Positions 16,385-25,995 of a DNA stretch of 64,000 nt are shown one piece after another (positions within the stretch are counted from its first letter, which is position 1; every line of letters begins with the position of its first letter). This DNA comes from Aliivibrio sp. S4MY1 (lineage in GTDB: Bacteria > Pseudomonadota > Gammaproteobacteria > Enterobacterales > Vibrionaceae): NCBI RefSeq assembly GCF_028765545.1, contig NZ_JARACP010000012.1:1-64000 (forward strand), written 5' to 3'. A program made the position numbers and the translations under genes. Below the pieces are notes generated by a model. The model saw only the letters and a program-made list of their open reading frames with translations, ran no database searches and was not told the origin of the DNA.

Positions 16385-17392
16385 ATGACTCAAATTGAAG
16401 CTATTTTTACTAAACTGTATGACCAAACTTCGCTTTCAGAAACAGAAAGCCAAGTTCTTTTTGATGCCATAATTAAAGGTGAGTTAGATCCTATTCTACT
16501 TACCGCAGCACTGACTTGTTTAAAAATAAAAGGCGAAACGCCTAACGAGATTGCTGGCGCTGCAAAAGCTCTGCTTGATAATGCCAATGATTTTCCTCGC
16601 CCTGATTACGATTTCGCAGACATTGTTGGTACAGGTGGTGACGGTTCAAACACCATCAATATCTCCACCACTGCCGCATTTGTTGCTGCAGCATGTGGTC
16701 TTAAAATCGCAAAACACGGCAACCGTGGTGTATCAAGTAAATCAGGTTCTTCTGACTTATTAGATTCATTTGGTATTAATTTATCCATGTCAGCAGAAGA
16801 TACACGTAAAGCGGTCGATGACTTAGGTGTAGCTTTCTTATTTGCACCTCACTATCACGGCGGTGTTCGTCATGCGATGCCAATTCGTCAAACCATGAAA
16901 ACACGCACCATCTTTAATATCCTTGGTCCGTTGATCAACCCTGCCCGTCCAAACATTGAGTTAATGGGTGTGTACGATGAGTCACTGGTTCGCCCTATCG
17001 CAGAAACCATGGTGAACATGGGAATGAAACGCGCAGCGGTTGTATTTGGTTCAGGCTTAGATGAGGTTGCCATTCATGGCCCAACAACCGTCGCTGAAAT
17101 TATTGATGGCGAAATCAAAGAATACACATTAACGCCTGAAGATTTTGGTTTAGACACTCATCCGCTTGAAGCAATTAAAGGCGGAGAACCAGAAGAAAAC
17201 AGAGCCATTATTACTAATATTCTGACAGGTAAAGGGACTGACGCTCAACTGGGCGCGATTGCGGTTAACGTTGCTCTATTAATGCGCCTGTTTGGACATG
17301 AAGATTTAAAAGCCAATGCGCAAAAAGCCATTGATGCGATGAACTCAGGTAAAGCATTTGAGCTAGTTCAACAACTGGCTGCACGAGGATAA
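16385..17392 (+). CDS. trpD: TrpD, anthranilate phosphoribosyltransferase (335 aa)
   Basis: It joins anthranilate to phosphoribosyl pyrophosphate. The glycine-rich PRPP site VGTGGDGSNTINIST and the conserved KHGNRGVSSKSGSSD are present, as is RTIFNILGPLINPA. The length matches stand-alone TrpD. It lies 10 bases after trpG and 5 before trpCF in the operon. Confidence 0.95.
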   Translation: MTQIEAIFTKLYDQTSLSETESQVLFDAIIKGELDPILLTAALTCLKIKGETPNEIAGAAKALLDNANDFPRPDYDFADIVGTGGDGSNTINISTTAAFVAAACGLKIAKHGNRGVSSKSGSSDLLDSFGINLSMSAEDTRKAVDDLGVAFLFAPHYHGGVRHAMPIRQTMKTRTIFNILGPLINPARPNIELMGVYDESLVRPIAETMVNMGMKRAAVVFGSGLDEVAIHGPTTVAEIIDGEIKEYTLTPEDFGLDTHPLEAIKGGEPEENRAIITNILTGKGTDAQLGAIAVNVALLMRLFGHEDLKANAQKAIDAMNSGKAFELVQQLAARG

Positions 17393-17397
17393 GAAAG

Positions 17398-18810
17398 ATG
17401 ACACAACAATTATCTGAGCACATCTCAGTAGAAAATACCCAAATGGCTGAAGTGCTAGTTAAAATTGTCAAAGACAAAGCGATTTGGATAAGTGAACGTA
17501 AAGAAAGTCAGCCTCTAGATACCTTTAAGAATGGCCTAACAAATTCTGATCGCAGTTTTTATGATGCATTAAAAACAGGCAAAACCGAGTTTATTCTTGA
17601 GTGTAAAAAAGCATCGCCATCGAAAGGATTAATTCGCCAAGATTTTGATCTTAACTACATAGCTTCAGTCTACAACAGACATGCCAGTGCAATTTCTGTG
17701 TTAACGGACGAAAAGTATTTCCAAGGCAGTTTTGATTTCTTACCAATTATTCGAGACCAAGTTAATCAGCCTATTCTATGCAAAGATTTTATGATTGATG
17801 CATACCAAGTGTATTTAGCTCGTCACTACGGTGCTGATGCGATTCTACTAATGCTTTCTGTGCTTAACGATGAAGAGTACAGAGAACTTGCAGAAGTTGC
17901 TCATTCATTTGGCATGGGTGTACTCACTGAAGTCAGTAATGAAGAAGAATTACACCGAGCGGTCGCATTAAAAGCACAAGTGATTGGTATTAATAACCGT
18001 AATCTACGTGATTTATCTACCGATTTGAACCGCACGAAAGAACTTGCACCACTGCTACCAAAAGGCACAACGATCATTTCTGAGTCTGGTATCTATAACC
18101 ATCAGCAAGTGAAAGATCTAGCGAAACACGCAACAGGTTTTTTAATTGGTAGCTCGTTAATGGCAGAAAAAAATCTAGAGCTGGCAGCTCGAAAAGTGAT
18201 TCTAGGTGAAAACAAAGTCTGTGGGTTAACTTCTATTGAAGATGCGAAAGCGGTCTATGACTCAGGTGCTGTGTATGGCGGATTGATCTTTGTAGAAAAA
18301 TCACCTCGATCTGTTTCACTAGAGACAGCAAAAGCCATCACTCAAGCAACCACATTAAATTATGTGGGCGTTTTCCAAAATGAGACAATCTCTACTGTTG
18401 CGCAACGAGCAAATGAGCTATCTCTTGCGGTGGTTCAATTACATGGCACAGAGAGTGAAGACTACATTGCGGAGCTAAAACAACAACTGCCAGCGGGTTG
18501 CCAAGTGTGGAATGTTATTTCTGTGTCAGATGACGCACAAAGCATTTCCCTTCCTCAAAGCCTTGCTGATAAAGTGTTGGTAGATTGTAAAGTTGGCACT
18601 CAAGCAGGTGGCACTGGTGTCAGTTTTGATTGGAGTAAACTGCCACATAACAACATTATGCTAGCCGGTGGTTTATCGCTAGAAAATACCAAACAAGCTG
18701 CGCAACTTGGCTGTTATGGATTAGATTTCAACTCTGGTGTCGAATCGGCTCCTGGTAAAAAAGATCACAAAAAATTACGCGCCGTATTTAGCGCATTACG
18801 AGATTATTAA
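17398..18810 (+). CDS. trpCF: TrpCF, bifunctional indole-3-glycerol-phosphate synthase / phosphoribosylanthranilate isomerase (470 aa)
   Basis: Two TIM barrels are fused in one chain, as in enteric and Vibrio proteins. The N-terminal IGP synthase half (about residues 1-260) has [22 protein letters not shown] and INNRNLRDL. The C-terminal isomerase half (about 265-470) has [20 protein letters not shown] and LAGGLSLEN. It carries out the third and fourth steps of the pathway. It starts 5 bases after trpD and ends 10 bases before trpB. Confidence 0.95.
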   Translation: MTQQLSEHISVENTQMAEVLVKIVKDKAIWISERKESQPLDTFKNGLTNSDRSFYDALKTGKTEFILECKKASPSKGLIRQDFDLNYIASVYNRHASAISVLTDEKYFQGSFDFLPIIRDQVNQPILCKDFMIDAYQVYLARHYGADAILLMLSVLNDEEYRELAEVAHSFGMGVLTEVSNEEELHRAVALKAQVIGINNRNLRDLSTDLNRTKELAPLLPKGTTIISESGIYNHQQVKDLAKHATGFLIGSSLMAEKNLELAARKVILGENKVCGLTSIEDAKAVYDSGAVYGGLIFVEKSPRSVSLETAKAITQATTLNYVGVFQNETISTVAQRANELSLAVVQLHGTESEDYIAELKQQLPAGCQVWNVISVSDDAQSISLPQSLADKVLVDCKVGTQAGGTGVSFDWSKLPHNNIMLAGGLSLENTKQAAQLGCYGLDFNSGVESAPGKKDHKKLRAVFSALRDY

Positions 18811-18820
18811 GGAAAATATC

Positions 18821-20011
18821 ATGGCAAAATTAGATGCCTACTTCGGCGAATATGGTGGTCAATACGTTCCACAAATCTTAGTTCCAGCACTTGATCAACT
18901 TGAGCAAGCTTTCATTGACGCTCAAGCAGATGACGATTTCCGCGCTGAGTTTATGACGTTACTGCAAGAGTACGCCGGTCGTCCTACTGCCCTTACGCTT
19001 TGTCGTAATCTAACCAAGGGTACTAAAACTAAATTGTACCTAAAGCGTGAAGATTTACTGCACGGTGGCGCTCACAAAACTAACCAAGTATTAGGTCAAG
19101 CACTACTTGCAAAACGCATGGGTAAAAACGAAATTATTGCAGAGACTGGCGCAGGCCAACACGGCGTTGCAACAGCACTTGCTTGTGCTCTGCTTGGCTT
19201 AAAGTGCCGTGTTTACATGGGCGCTAAAGATATTGAACGTCAAAGCCCAAATGTATTCCGTATGGAATTAATGGGCGCAACAGTGATCCCTGTTCATTCA
19301 GGTTCATCAACACTAAAAGATGCCTGTAATGAAGCACTACGTGACTGGTCTGCCACTTATGAAACTGCGCACTACCTATTAGGTACAGCCGCTGGCCCTC
19401 ACCCATTCCCAACGATTGTTCGTGATTTCCAACGAATGATTGGTGAAGAAACAAAAATGCAGATCCTTGCACGTGAAGGTCGTCTTCCTGATGCCGTTAT
19501 TGCTTGTGTTGGTGGCGGTTCAAACGCCATTGGTATGTTTGCTGACTTCATTGAAGAAGAAAATGTGAAACTGATTGGTGTTGAGCCAGCCGGTAAAGGT
19601 ATTGATACTGATCAGCACGGCGCTCCACTTAAACATGGTAAAACTGGCATCTTCTTTGGTATGAAAGCACCATTGATGCAAGATGAACATGGCCAGATCG
19701 AAGAATCATACTCAGTCTCTGCCGGTCTTGATTTCCCATCGGTTGGCCCACAGCACGCACATTTAAACGCTATTGGCCGTGCTGAATATGGTTCAGTAAC
19801 TGATGATGAAGCGCTAGAAGCATTCCAAACCTTAGCAAAAGGCGAAGGTATTATTCCTGCATTAGAATCTTCTCACGCTCTGGCTTATGCACTTCAGCTA
19901 GCACACGCTGAACCAGAAAAAGAGCAGCTATTGGTTGTGAACCTATCAGGCCGTGGTGATAAAGATATTTTCACCGTTCATGACATTCTAAAAGAAAAGG
20001 GAGAAATCTAA
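18821..20011 (+). CDS. trpB: TrpB, tryptophan synthase beta chain (396 aa)
   Basis: A pyridoxal-phosphate enzyme that joins indole to serine. The PLP lysine is in GGAHKTNQ, and the phosphate-binding loop is [11 protein letters not shown]. The ATG at 18821 is preceded by AAGGAAAA and gives the family's usual start [17 protein letters not shown]. Longer in-frame extensions into trpCF are not real. Its stop overlaps the trpA start by one base, as expected for subunits of one complex. Confidence 0.96.
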   Translation: MAKLDAYFGEYGGQYVPQILVPALDQLEQAFIDAQADDDFRAEFMTLLQEYAGRPTALTLCRNLTKGTKTKLYLKREDLLHGGAHKTNQVLGQALLAKRMGKNEIIAETGAGQHGVATALACALLGLKCRVYMGAKDIERQSPNVFRMELMGATVIPVHSGSSTLKDACNEALRDWSATYETAHYLLGTAAGPHPFPTIVRDFQRMIGEETKMQILAREGRLPDAVIACVGGGSNAIGMFADFIEEENVKLIGVEPAGKGIDTDQHGAPLKHGKTGIFFGMKAPLMQDEHGQIEESYSVSAGLDFPSVGPQHAHLNAIGRAEYGSVTDDEALEAFQTLAKGEGIIPALESSHALAYALQLAHAEPEKEQLLVVNLSGRGDKDIFTVHDILKEKGEI

Positions 20012-20817
20012 TGGATCGTTATCAAGACCTATTTGCTAAATTAGCAGACAAAAACCAAGGTGCCTTTGTTCCTTTTGTAACCATTGGCGATCCAAACCCT
20101 GAGCTTTCTTATCAGATCATGGAAACCCTAATTGAATCAGGTGCGGATGCCCTTGAACTAGGACTTCCATTCTCTGACCCCCTTGCGGATGGTCCAACAA
20201 TTCAAGGCGCAAACATTCGTGCATTAAACAGCAAAACAACGCCTGTTGTATGTTTTGATTTAATCGCAAGAATCCGTGCTAAATACCCTGAAACACCAAT
20301 TGGTCTATTAGTTTACGCTAACCTAGTGTTCGCAAATGGCATTGACACTTTTTATACTAAATGCCAACAGGCCGGTGTAGATTCAGTGTTAATTGCTGAT
20401 GTACCAACCAATGAATCAGCAGAATTCAGAGCAAGTGCAATTAAGCATAATGTTCACCCTATCTTCATTGCTCCACCATCAGCATCAGATGAAACGTTAG
20501 AAACCGTTGCTAAATTAGGTGGCGGCTACACTTACCTTCTTTCTCGTGCTGGTGTTACAGGCGCAGAAACTAAAGCAGGTATGCCAGTAGCTCAACTATT
20601 AGAGCGCTTAAATCAATTTGATGCGCCCCCGGCTATCTTAGGCTTTGGTATTTCAGAACCAGCTCAAGTAGAAGAAGCTATTAAAGCCGGTGCTGCTGGG
20701 GCTATTTCAGGCTCTGCGACAGTAAAACTCATTGAACAAAATCAAAATAATCCAGCCGCTTTACTTAATGCTCTTTCATCATTTACTTCCCAGATGAAAG
20801 CTGCAACACAAAAATAA
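20011..20817 (+). CDS. trpA: TrpA, tryptophan synthase alpha chain (268 aa)
   Basis: It cleaves indole-3-glycerol phosphate to indole, which is channelled to TrpB. The catalytic Glu is in [17 protein letters not shown] and the catalytic Asp is in [10 protein letters not shown]. The phosphate-binding GFGIS and AISGSATVK are also seen. It is the last gene of the operon and is followed at once by a strong terminator. Confidence 0.96.
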   Translation: MDRYQDLFAKLADKNQGAFVPFVTIGDPNPELSYQIMETLIESGADALELGLPFSDPLADGPTIQGANIRALNSKTTPVVCFDLIARIRAKYPETPIGLLVYANLVFANGIDTFYTKCQQAGVDSVLIADVPTNESAEFRASAIKHNVHPIFIAPPSASDETLETVAKLGGGYTYLLSRAGVTGAETKAGMPVAQLLERLNQFDAPPAILGFGISEPAQVEEAIKAGAAGAISGSATVKLIEQNQNNPAALLNALSSFTSQMKAATQK

Positions 20818-20840
20818 CATTTAACACGTTATTGCACCCT

Positions 20841-20868
20841 AAAAGAGCTCATCACGAGCTCTTTTTTT
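20841..20868 (+). terminator. trp operon terminator
   Basis: AAAAGAGCTC and GAGCTCTTTT form a stem around ATCAC and are followed by a T-run. It lies 24 bases past the trpA stop. Confidence 0.88.
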
Positions 20869-21143
20869 ATCTATCCCTTTTCTATGCTCGCTTTATTACG
20901 TTAAATGTTAATTAGATCCAACTTACTACATAAGTAATAACAAACATCGTAGAGTACAAAAAAGAAACAAACACCCTACATAAAATCACATAACCTACAT
21001 AAAATGAGATCTATTTGATAAAAATATTGATAGATGTAAATATTACATGTAAAACACCTCTCAATATATTTAACCAATAACCACATATTTAACAAGTTAT
21101 ACGAACTTTATCTTGTTAAAAAAACAGCGCAGAGGTAAGTAAA
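20869..21143. other. AT-rich promoter region upstream of the truncated symporter gene
   Basis: There is no gene here. The sequence is strongly AT-rich with repeated CTACATAAAA-type stretches (about 20976-21005), which may be regulatory. A ribosome binding site GAGGTAA lies at the right end before the GTG at 21144. Confidence 0.5.
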
Positions 21144-21752
21144 GTGTTACAACAAAAAGGACTTCTCAACAATATTGGCGTTCAAGTCGTTATTGCAATG
21201 ATCGTAGGTACCATGGTTGGTGCAACAATGGGGCAATCTGCCGCTATGTTTGCTCCTTTAGGTACAATCTTTATTAACCTAATAAAAATGCTAGTGATCC
21301 CACTGGTTGCAGTTGCTCTAATATCTGGTGCTGCTGGACTAGGTAATAGCAGTAATGCTGGTAAAGTTGGTTTAACAACTTTAGGCTACTTTGGTATCAC
21401 TTCAGCACTCGCTGTTGCACTGGCACTGTTCATGGGTGAGATTTTTGAACCCGGTAAAGGCATTGATGTTTCTGGCGTTGAAGGTATGTTCTCATCAGCG
21501 TACGCCGCGAAAGGTGAGTTACCTACTTTCTGGGCGACCATTACTGGTATGATCCCAACCAACGTTTTCCAATCATTAAATGAAGCAAACATTCTTCAAA
21601 TCCTCGTTTTTTGCTTATTTTTTGGTATTGGTCTTTCTAAATTAGAAAAAACACGTCGCGAGCCAATGATCAATGGTGTTAATGCTATTGTTGATGTAAT
21701 GGTTTGGATGATTAATATAATCAAAAGAAAAACACCGCATATGAAAATTTGA
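21144..21752 (+). pseudogene. Dicarboxylate/amino acid:cation symporter, 3' half lost
   Basis: The first about 190 residues are a normal start of a DAACS-family sodium:dicarboxylate or glutamate symporter: several membrane helices, GTIFINLIKMLVIPLVAV and FWATITGMIPTNVFQSL. The family is normally about 400-440 aa. Family-like sequence ends near MVWMINI (about 21.715 kb). The frame then runs through an unrelated tail (IKRKTPHMKI) to a TGA at 21750. The second half, containing the transport-site motifs, is absent from the window. The start is intact (GTG with GAGGTAA), so the gene was broken by insertion or deletion. A functional product is very unlikely. Confidence 0.85.
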
Positions 21753-21868
21753 AGTCAACCCATTGTTATAAATGGAAAAACAAAAGGGTTTTAATATGAA
21801 AACTCTTCTCTTTTTGTGTTTGTAAAGCCCCCTTTCAAGATTCAATTAACCCCAACCCAGAAAGCAAA

Positions 21869-21890
21869 AAACCACTCGTCTGAGTGGTTT
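21869..21890. terminator. Hairpin/terminator
   Basis: AAACCACTC and GAGTGGTTT form a stem around a short loop with A-rich and T-rich flanks. It lies downstream of the small minus-strand gene ending at 21925. The rest of 21753-21924 shows nothing recognisable. Confidence 0.7.
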
Positions 21891-21924
21891 TGATATGATT
21901 CAGTTGCTCTTGGTTGCCGACATA

Positions 21925-22074
21925 CTAAGCTGCTTTTTGAACTAACTCTTTCAAGAGTTGTTCAGATGAACCCTCTTTTCGGAACTGTATAGCCAAATGA
22001 TAATCAACCAAATGGCATACTTTCTTACCGTTAATATTCAGAAAGATCGGAAGCTTGTATTGCACCTTACTCAT
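21925..22074 (-). CDS. Small hypothetical protein (49 aa)
   Basis: A 49-residue basic protein (starts MSKVQYKLPIFLNINGKK) with a plausible ribosome binding site (AGAGG) ahead of the ATG. It overlaps the end of another small frame by 8 bases, suggesting coupled translation. A terminator-like hairpin follows. The composition and tiny size resemble genes of small Vibrio phages or satellites, but I do not recognise the family. Confidence 0.5.
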   Translation of the reverse strand: MSKVQYKLPIFLNINGKKVCHLVDYHLAIQFRKEGSSEQLLKELVQKAA

Positions 22075-22207
22075 AGAGAATAACCTCTTTTGACCTTAAA
22101 CGGTGCATTACCAATTTTTTAATGCTTACAGTGTTCCCTACACGTAATTTATGGCTATCCTGCCAATGACACTTGCCCTCAGACAAACAGGTAAGTCGGA
22201 CAATCAC
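22067..22207 (-). CDS. Possible small protein (46 aa), coupled to the next small gene
   Basis: A GTG-initiated frame of 46 residues (VIVRLTCLSEGKCHWQDS...) with two Cys and a basic C-terminal half. No clear ribosome binding site precedes the GTG, so either the true start is different or this is a remnant. It ends inside the start of the 49-aa gene (TATGAGTAA overlap), a pattern seen in compact phage operons. It is weakly supported on its own. Confidence 0.3.
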   Translation of the reverse strand: MIVRLTCLSEGKCHWQDSHKLRVGNTVSIKKLVMHRLRSKEVILYE

Positions 22208-22320
22208 AAGAGCGAAAGTATTGTTTCACAACCTGCTGTAAAACAAAACAAGATTATTATTAATCTTCGCATCATTTAAATGCTCTTTTTCGTTGATAGC
22301 ACCAACAACAAAGTAAGTTT

Positions 22321-23052
22321 TTAAACCTTTGGTCGATAAGCGATAATATTCACAGTCCCTTTACCTTTATATTTTTTCATATCAAACTCATCTTTAAGGA
22401 GTGCTATTACCTCTGGCAATTTTGATACTCCATAGCTACGTGGATCAAAATCAGGTTTTGTTCTTTTTACAAATCCCCCTGTTGAAGCTACGTTTGCCCA
22501 ACCAGTATCATCTTGAAATCGTTCCCATGCTTTGTTTAATAAAGAAATCAATGACACAAGTTGTTCCTGATTTTCATCATTTGTATTAGTATCTTTTACC
22601 TCAGATTCACATCCTAAATTTTCTATAAAAATAAAATCATCACAAGCATTTCTGAAAGAGATTGGTGTCTTGCTTTCCCCTACTCCAAAAACAAAAATAT
22701 CAGATTCTCGTAGGCGAGAGGCCAACTTTGTGAAATCACTATCACTTGATACAATAGCAAACGCATCAAATTTATCAGAATATAGCAAATCCATTGCATC
22801 TATGATCAGATATGCATCTGTGGAATTTTTTCCCTGAGTGTAGGCAAACTGTTGAATTGGTTGGATAGCAAGTTCGTTGAGCGGTTTTTTCCAATTTTTT
22901 AAGTAATCACTCGACCAATCCCCATATGCCCGTTTAATAGCCATATGACCATGTGCTGATATTTCATCAAGAATCATATGTAGTTTTGAATGCTGGGTGT
23001 TATCAGCATCTATTAACACTGCAATCTTTTTATGCTCATCTAAATCTTTCAT
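22321..23052 (-). CDS. NYN-domain (PIN-like) ribonuclease with C-terminal OST-HTH/LOTUS domain (243 aa)
   Basis: Residues about 8-150 form a LabA/DUF88-type NYN domain with the acidic residues expected for metal-dependent RNA cleavage: VLIDADNTQ, STDAYLIIDAMDLL and IVSSDSDFTKLA. Residues about 165-243 fit an OST-HTH (LOTUS) RNA-binding domain, ending in a beta strand before RPKV. I chose the ATG at 23052 (AGAGG upstream) over a TTG two codons earlier. Proteins of this type are widespread in bacteria, and a role in RNA turnover or defence is inferred for some. It is monocistronic, 57 bases after the lipoprotein gene on the same strand. Confidence 0.8.
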   Translation of the reverse strand: MKDLDEHKKIAVLIDADNTQHSKLHMILDEISAHGHMAIKRAYGDWSSDYLKNWKKPLNELAIQPIQQFAYTQGKNSTDAYLIIDAMDLLYSDKFDAFAIVSSDSDFTKLASRLRESDIFVFGVGESKTPISFRNACDDFIFIENLGCESEVKDTNTNDENQEQLVSLISLLNKAWERFQDDTGWANVASTGGFVKRTKPDFDPRSYGVSKLPEVIALLKDEFDMKKYKGKGTVNIIAYRPKV

Positions 23053-23109
23053 AACCAACCTCTATACAATGATTTTATAAATGCCATATTCCTTAACAGT
23101 TGATGCTTA

Positions 23110-23628
23110 TTAAGTGCAAGGACCTTGGAAAGCGAATAAACGTGATGTTTGATTATCAAGTTCAAATTCTGAACAAATCAAGTAATCTGAACCGCCAAAA
23201 TACTCAATCATTGCAACAGGGCATTCTATTGGTTTTGCAGAAGTTAACTCTAACGAGGCTTTTGACAATGACCCATCTGACCCAATCTTTAACCCATTAT
23301 TTGTGTATATACTATTCTCATCTGCACCAATAACCATACTGTTCGCTGGGACAGAAATCTCTTTTAGAATCTTGTCATCATCTGCAAACTCAACGACAAC
23401 ATCCGTACCCTTCAGAAAGCCATTTGAATTTAAGCTTGGTAATGTTGAAACTTTCTCCTGTTTCATCCACCCACAAGGTCCGTCAAAATAACCTTCTTTA
23501 TTCCAGTATTCTTCTGTATGTTGTTCAGTGATTATTGGTTCATCTTCACTTGAAACCCATGTATCGACTGAATAAGAACAACCTACCAAGAATGAAGAAA
23601 ACAACATTAAAAATACATATCTATTCAT
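23110..23628 (-). CDS. Predicted lipoprotein (172 aa), unknown function
   Basis: An N-terminal signal sequence with lipobox LVGC (Cys at about residue 17) predicts lipid attachment in the envelope. The mature part is acidic and has several Cys residues (CGWMKQ, ECPVAM, LICSEF), which could form disulfides in the periplasm. No domain is recognised. It lies in the same orientation as the NYN gene and may share its transcript. Confidence 0.75.
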   Translation of the reverse strand: MNRYVFLMLFSSFLVGCSYSVDTWVSSEDEPIITEQHTEEYWNKEGYFDGPCGWMKQEKVSTLPSLNSNGFLKGTDVVVEFADDDKILKEISVPANSMVIGADENSIYTNNGLKIGSDGSLSKASLELTSAKPIECPVAMIEYFGGSDYLICSEFELDNQTSRLFAFQGPCT

Positions 23629-24076
23629 TGAATAACCTATTGAGGAAGCAAATCCACGTATAAATTTACCGATTTAGTAGCCAATAAACTGTGAGAGTAA
23701 ACATGTTTTCAGAAAGTGTAATTGATAACTTTAACTAATAACAAAATAGTGAATACAAAAGAACCTCAGACTTTCATCACCACTGTCTTTTAACTTCCAT
23801 ACAGTCATTTACGGCTTCTGAAATTGATCTGCCGTTACCTTGGCATACTTCGTAATTAAACCATCACAAACCCTTTCTCAGAGACTAACTTAAATAACCG
23901 ATAATAGCGTATTATTATATGATGAAGACAAAGTTTCATTCTCGAAACTTATAGTTAACTACTTAATACATGTAAGATTTATAATGACATTTAATAATTC
24001 CAAGTATAAAATTACGCCAATACTCATACATATCGAGACCATAAAACAATTATAAAACATCACAAGTAACGGCTCA
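23629..24076. other. Intergenic region between divergent genes
   Basis: No gene is evident in these 448 bases. The one structured element seen is AAGTTTC / GAAACTT around a 6-nt centre at 23931-23950, a possible operator for the divergent genes. The 140 bases before the diguanylate cyclase start are strongly AT-rich, as for a promoter region. Confidence 0.4.
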
Positions 24077-25687
24077 ATGACAACTTCAAAATTAACATTC
24101 ACCCCTCAAATAAACGACAAAAAACTTACTGGGGTATATATAAGTTCGCTTAACGAAGGGAACAATATCGATGTCACCTCATTTAATTCAATTTTAGATG
24201 AATTAAATGCACAAGAAGAAAAAGTAAGTATAACAATCAAGGTTGACTTGTCGATGATGTTAGATAGTGACTTTATTTCTTCATTATCCAAGAAAAACTA
24301 CTCTAACCCAATCTATTTAGAATTTGAAATTCCTAATAACATTAATAAGATTTTATTAGAACAAATAGATGTAAATATTAAAAGAATGAAAGATATTGGT
24401 ATTTTTTCATCATTACATTACTCAGAGTACAATCGTTTACAGATTGAGCTAATCTCTTCATTGAGTCTCGACCAAATTAATTTCGCCTCAAACCTCATTG
24501 ATGAAATCGACCAAAAATATTTCAAATACAAGTACTTAAAATATTTAAATGATATTGCAATATCATTTGGAATAAAAAAAATAACGTTTAATGGTGTCAA
24601 CACTCAAAAGTTGCGTGAATTAACTCTTTTAATCAACGAAAACAGTAGCGTTCAAGGTTCAATTTATAAAAATAGCAATAGCTTACACTCAATAATTGAT
24701 AATTACACGCCGAGTTCTAAAGAAATAGATTCGAACAACAATAACGACTCTGAATGGTTGATTTACAATTACATAAAATCCAACCATCAGTCTAAAGTTT
24801 TAAATAATATAATACCATTATTGCCTGCTTATAATATAAATGGCAATGAGCAAAAAATACTGAAAAACTTGATGACATACCATCATGCAGACAAGACCGA
24901 GATACAGTTTTTTATTTTTAATGTTTTAAAAAATAGTGAACGAATATTCGCTCTAAGAAATTCAGATGGTGTAGTACTATTTGAAAACAAAAGTCATGAA
25001 AATTTCTTTGGTCGTTCTTTGATAGGAGTACCTGTAAAAGACGTTATTAGTATTGTCCCCGATTATTCTCTTTGCATAGATGATGACAAACATTTACTAA
25101 ATTCTGCTGAAATGTTTTCAGTAAAAAAAGAAATAGTTAATAATCAACTATACTTTACCATTAGACAAAAAGTTTTATTAGAAAACAAAGTGTATATTTC
25201 TGTTACTGTTTATGAAGAAAACAAAGGCTTATTTATTGGAAAAGATAATCTAACTGGATGTAGAAGCAGAGACTGTATAAAAGGTATAGAAAAAAGCTTT
25301 TTCTACGAAAATAAAGTTTTAGCATTCATTGACTTAAATGGATTTAAAAAAATCAATGATGGTTATGGTCATGATATAGGTGATAGTGTTCTTGTTGAAT
25401 TTAGTGAGATAATGCAAAGTCATATAAGATCAGATACACAAGAAGATATCATTGTTCGATATGGTGGTGATGAGTTTATAATTTTTTTCAACACGAACGA
25501 TTTGGAACAAATAAATATTAAACTAAAACAAATAAATCAATATGTAAAAAATCACTTTGATAAAAAAGGGTTTAGATTATCATTCTCTTATGGTTTGTCC
25601 ATTAACTTAAAAAATAACGTTGATAATGCAATAAAAATAGCTGACCAATCAATGTATATCGAAAAACGTTTGTTCAAAGAAGATTGA
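24077..25687 (+). CDS. Diguanylate cyclase with large N-terminal region (536 aa)
   Basis: The C-terminal 170 residues are a GGDEF domain with an intact active site RYGGDEF (about residue 463), so it should make cyclic di-GMP from two GTP. The usual inhibitory RxxD site five residues before the motif reads TQED and is probably not functional. The middle part (about 285-370) resembles a PAS-like sensor. The N-terminal about 280 residues are unfamiliar, predicted soluble and Asn/Ile/Ser-rich. I see no membrane helix. It precedes a small gene and an MCP on the same strand, possibly in one transcript. Confidence 0.85.
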   Translation: MTTSKLTFTPQINDKKLTGVYISSLNEGNNIDVTSFNSILDELNAQEEKVSITIKVDLSMMLDSDFISSLSKKNYSNPIYLEFEIPNNINKILLEQIDVNIKRMKDIGIFSSLHYSEYNRLQIELISSLSLDQINFASNLIDEIDQKYFKYKYLKYLNDIAISFGIKKITFNGVNTQKLRELTLLINENSSVQGSIYKNSNSLHSIIDNYTPSSKEIDSNNNNDSEWLIYNYIKSNHQSKVLNNIIPLLPAYNINGNEQKILKNLMTYHHADKTEIQFFIFNVLKNSERIFALRNSDGVVLFENKSHENFFGRSLIGVPVKDVISIVPDYSLCIDDDKHLLNSAEMFSVKKEIVNNQLYFTIRQKVLLENKVYISVTVYEENKGLFIGKDNLTGCRSRDCIKGIEKSFFYENKVLAFIDLNGFKKINDGYGHDIGDSVLVEFSEIMQSHIRSDTQEDIIVRYGGDEFIIFFNTNDLEQINIKLKQINQYVKNHFDKKGFRLSFSYGLSINLKNNVDNAIKIADQSMYIEKRLFKED

Positions 25688-25757
25688 CATAGAATTCACG
25701 TTCAGTCTACTAATGCAAATTTAACTTTAGAGTTAAAATAGTTAAAGAGTTATTTCA

Positions 25758-25994
25758 ATGATTAATGATGCTGCAGAAAATTTAATTTACATTATGGAGA
25801 ATAAAATCAATGAAATCAGAACTGACCTATTGAATATTAAAGACAAAAAAGTAATTGATGAATTGATAAATGACATAAAACCACAGATACTAAACTTATA
25901 TATAGAATTCGATGGTGTTGATGAAGAAAAACTTGAACACATAAGAAATTTAAAAAAAGAGTACTTGCTACTATTAAGCTTATATGAGAGATAA
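25758..25994 (+). CDS. Small helical protein (78 aa) between diguanylate cyclase and MCP
   Basis: A mainly alpha-helical protein with heptad-like Leu/Ile spacing and many Lys/Glu/Asp. No domain is recognised. The stop at 25992-25994 overlaps the first possible MCP start (25984) or ends one base before the second (25996), so translation of the two is probably coupled. A role as a small partner of the chemoreceptor or cyclase is a guess from position only. Confidence 0.6.
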   Translation: MINDAAENLIYIMENKINEIRTDLLNIKDKKVIDELINDIKPQILNLYIEFDGVDEEKLEHIRNLKKEYLLLLSLYER

Positions 25995-25995
25995 A

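Noticed and set aside
21720-21850. Insertion-sequence ends at the break of the symporter gene
   Set aside because: I looked for terminal inverted repeats and a transposase frame near the break and found none that I could support.
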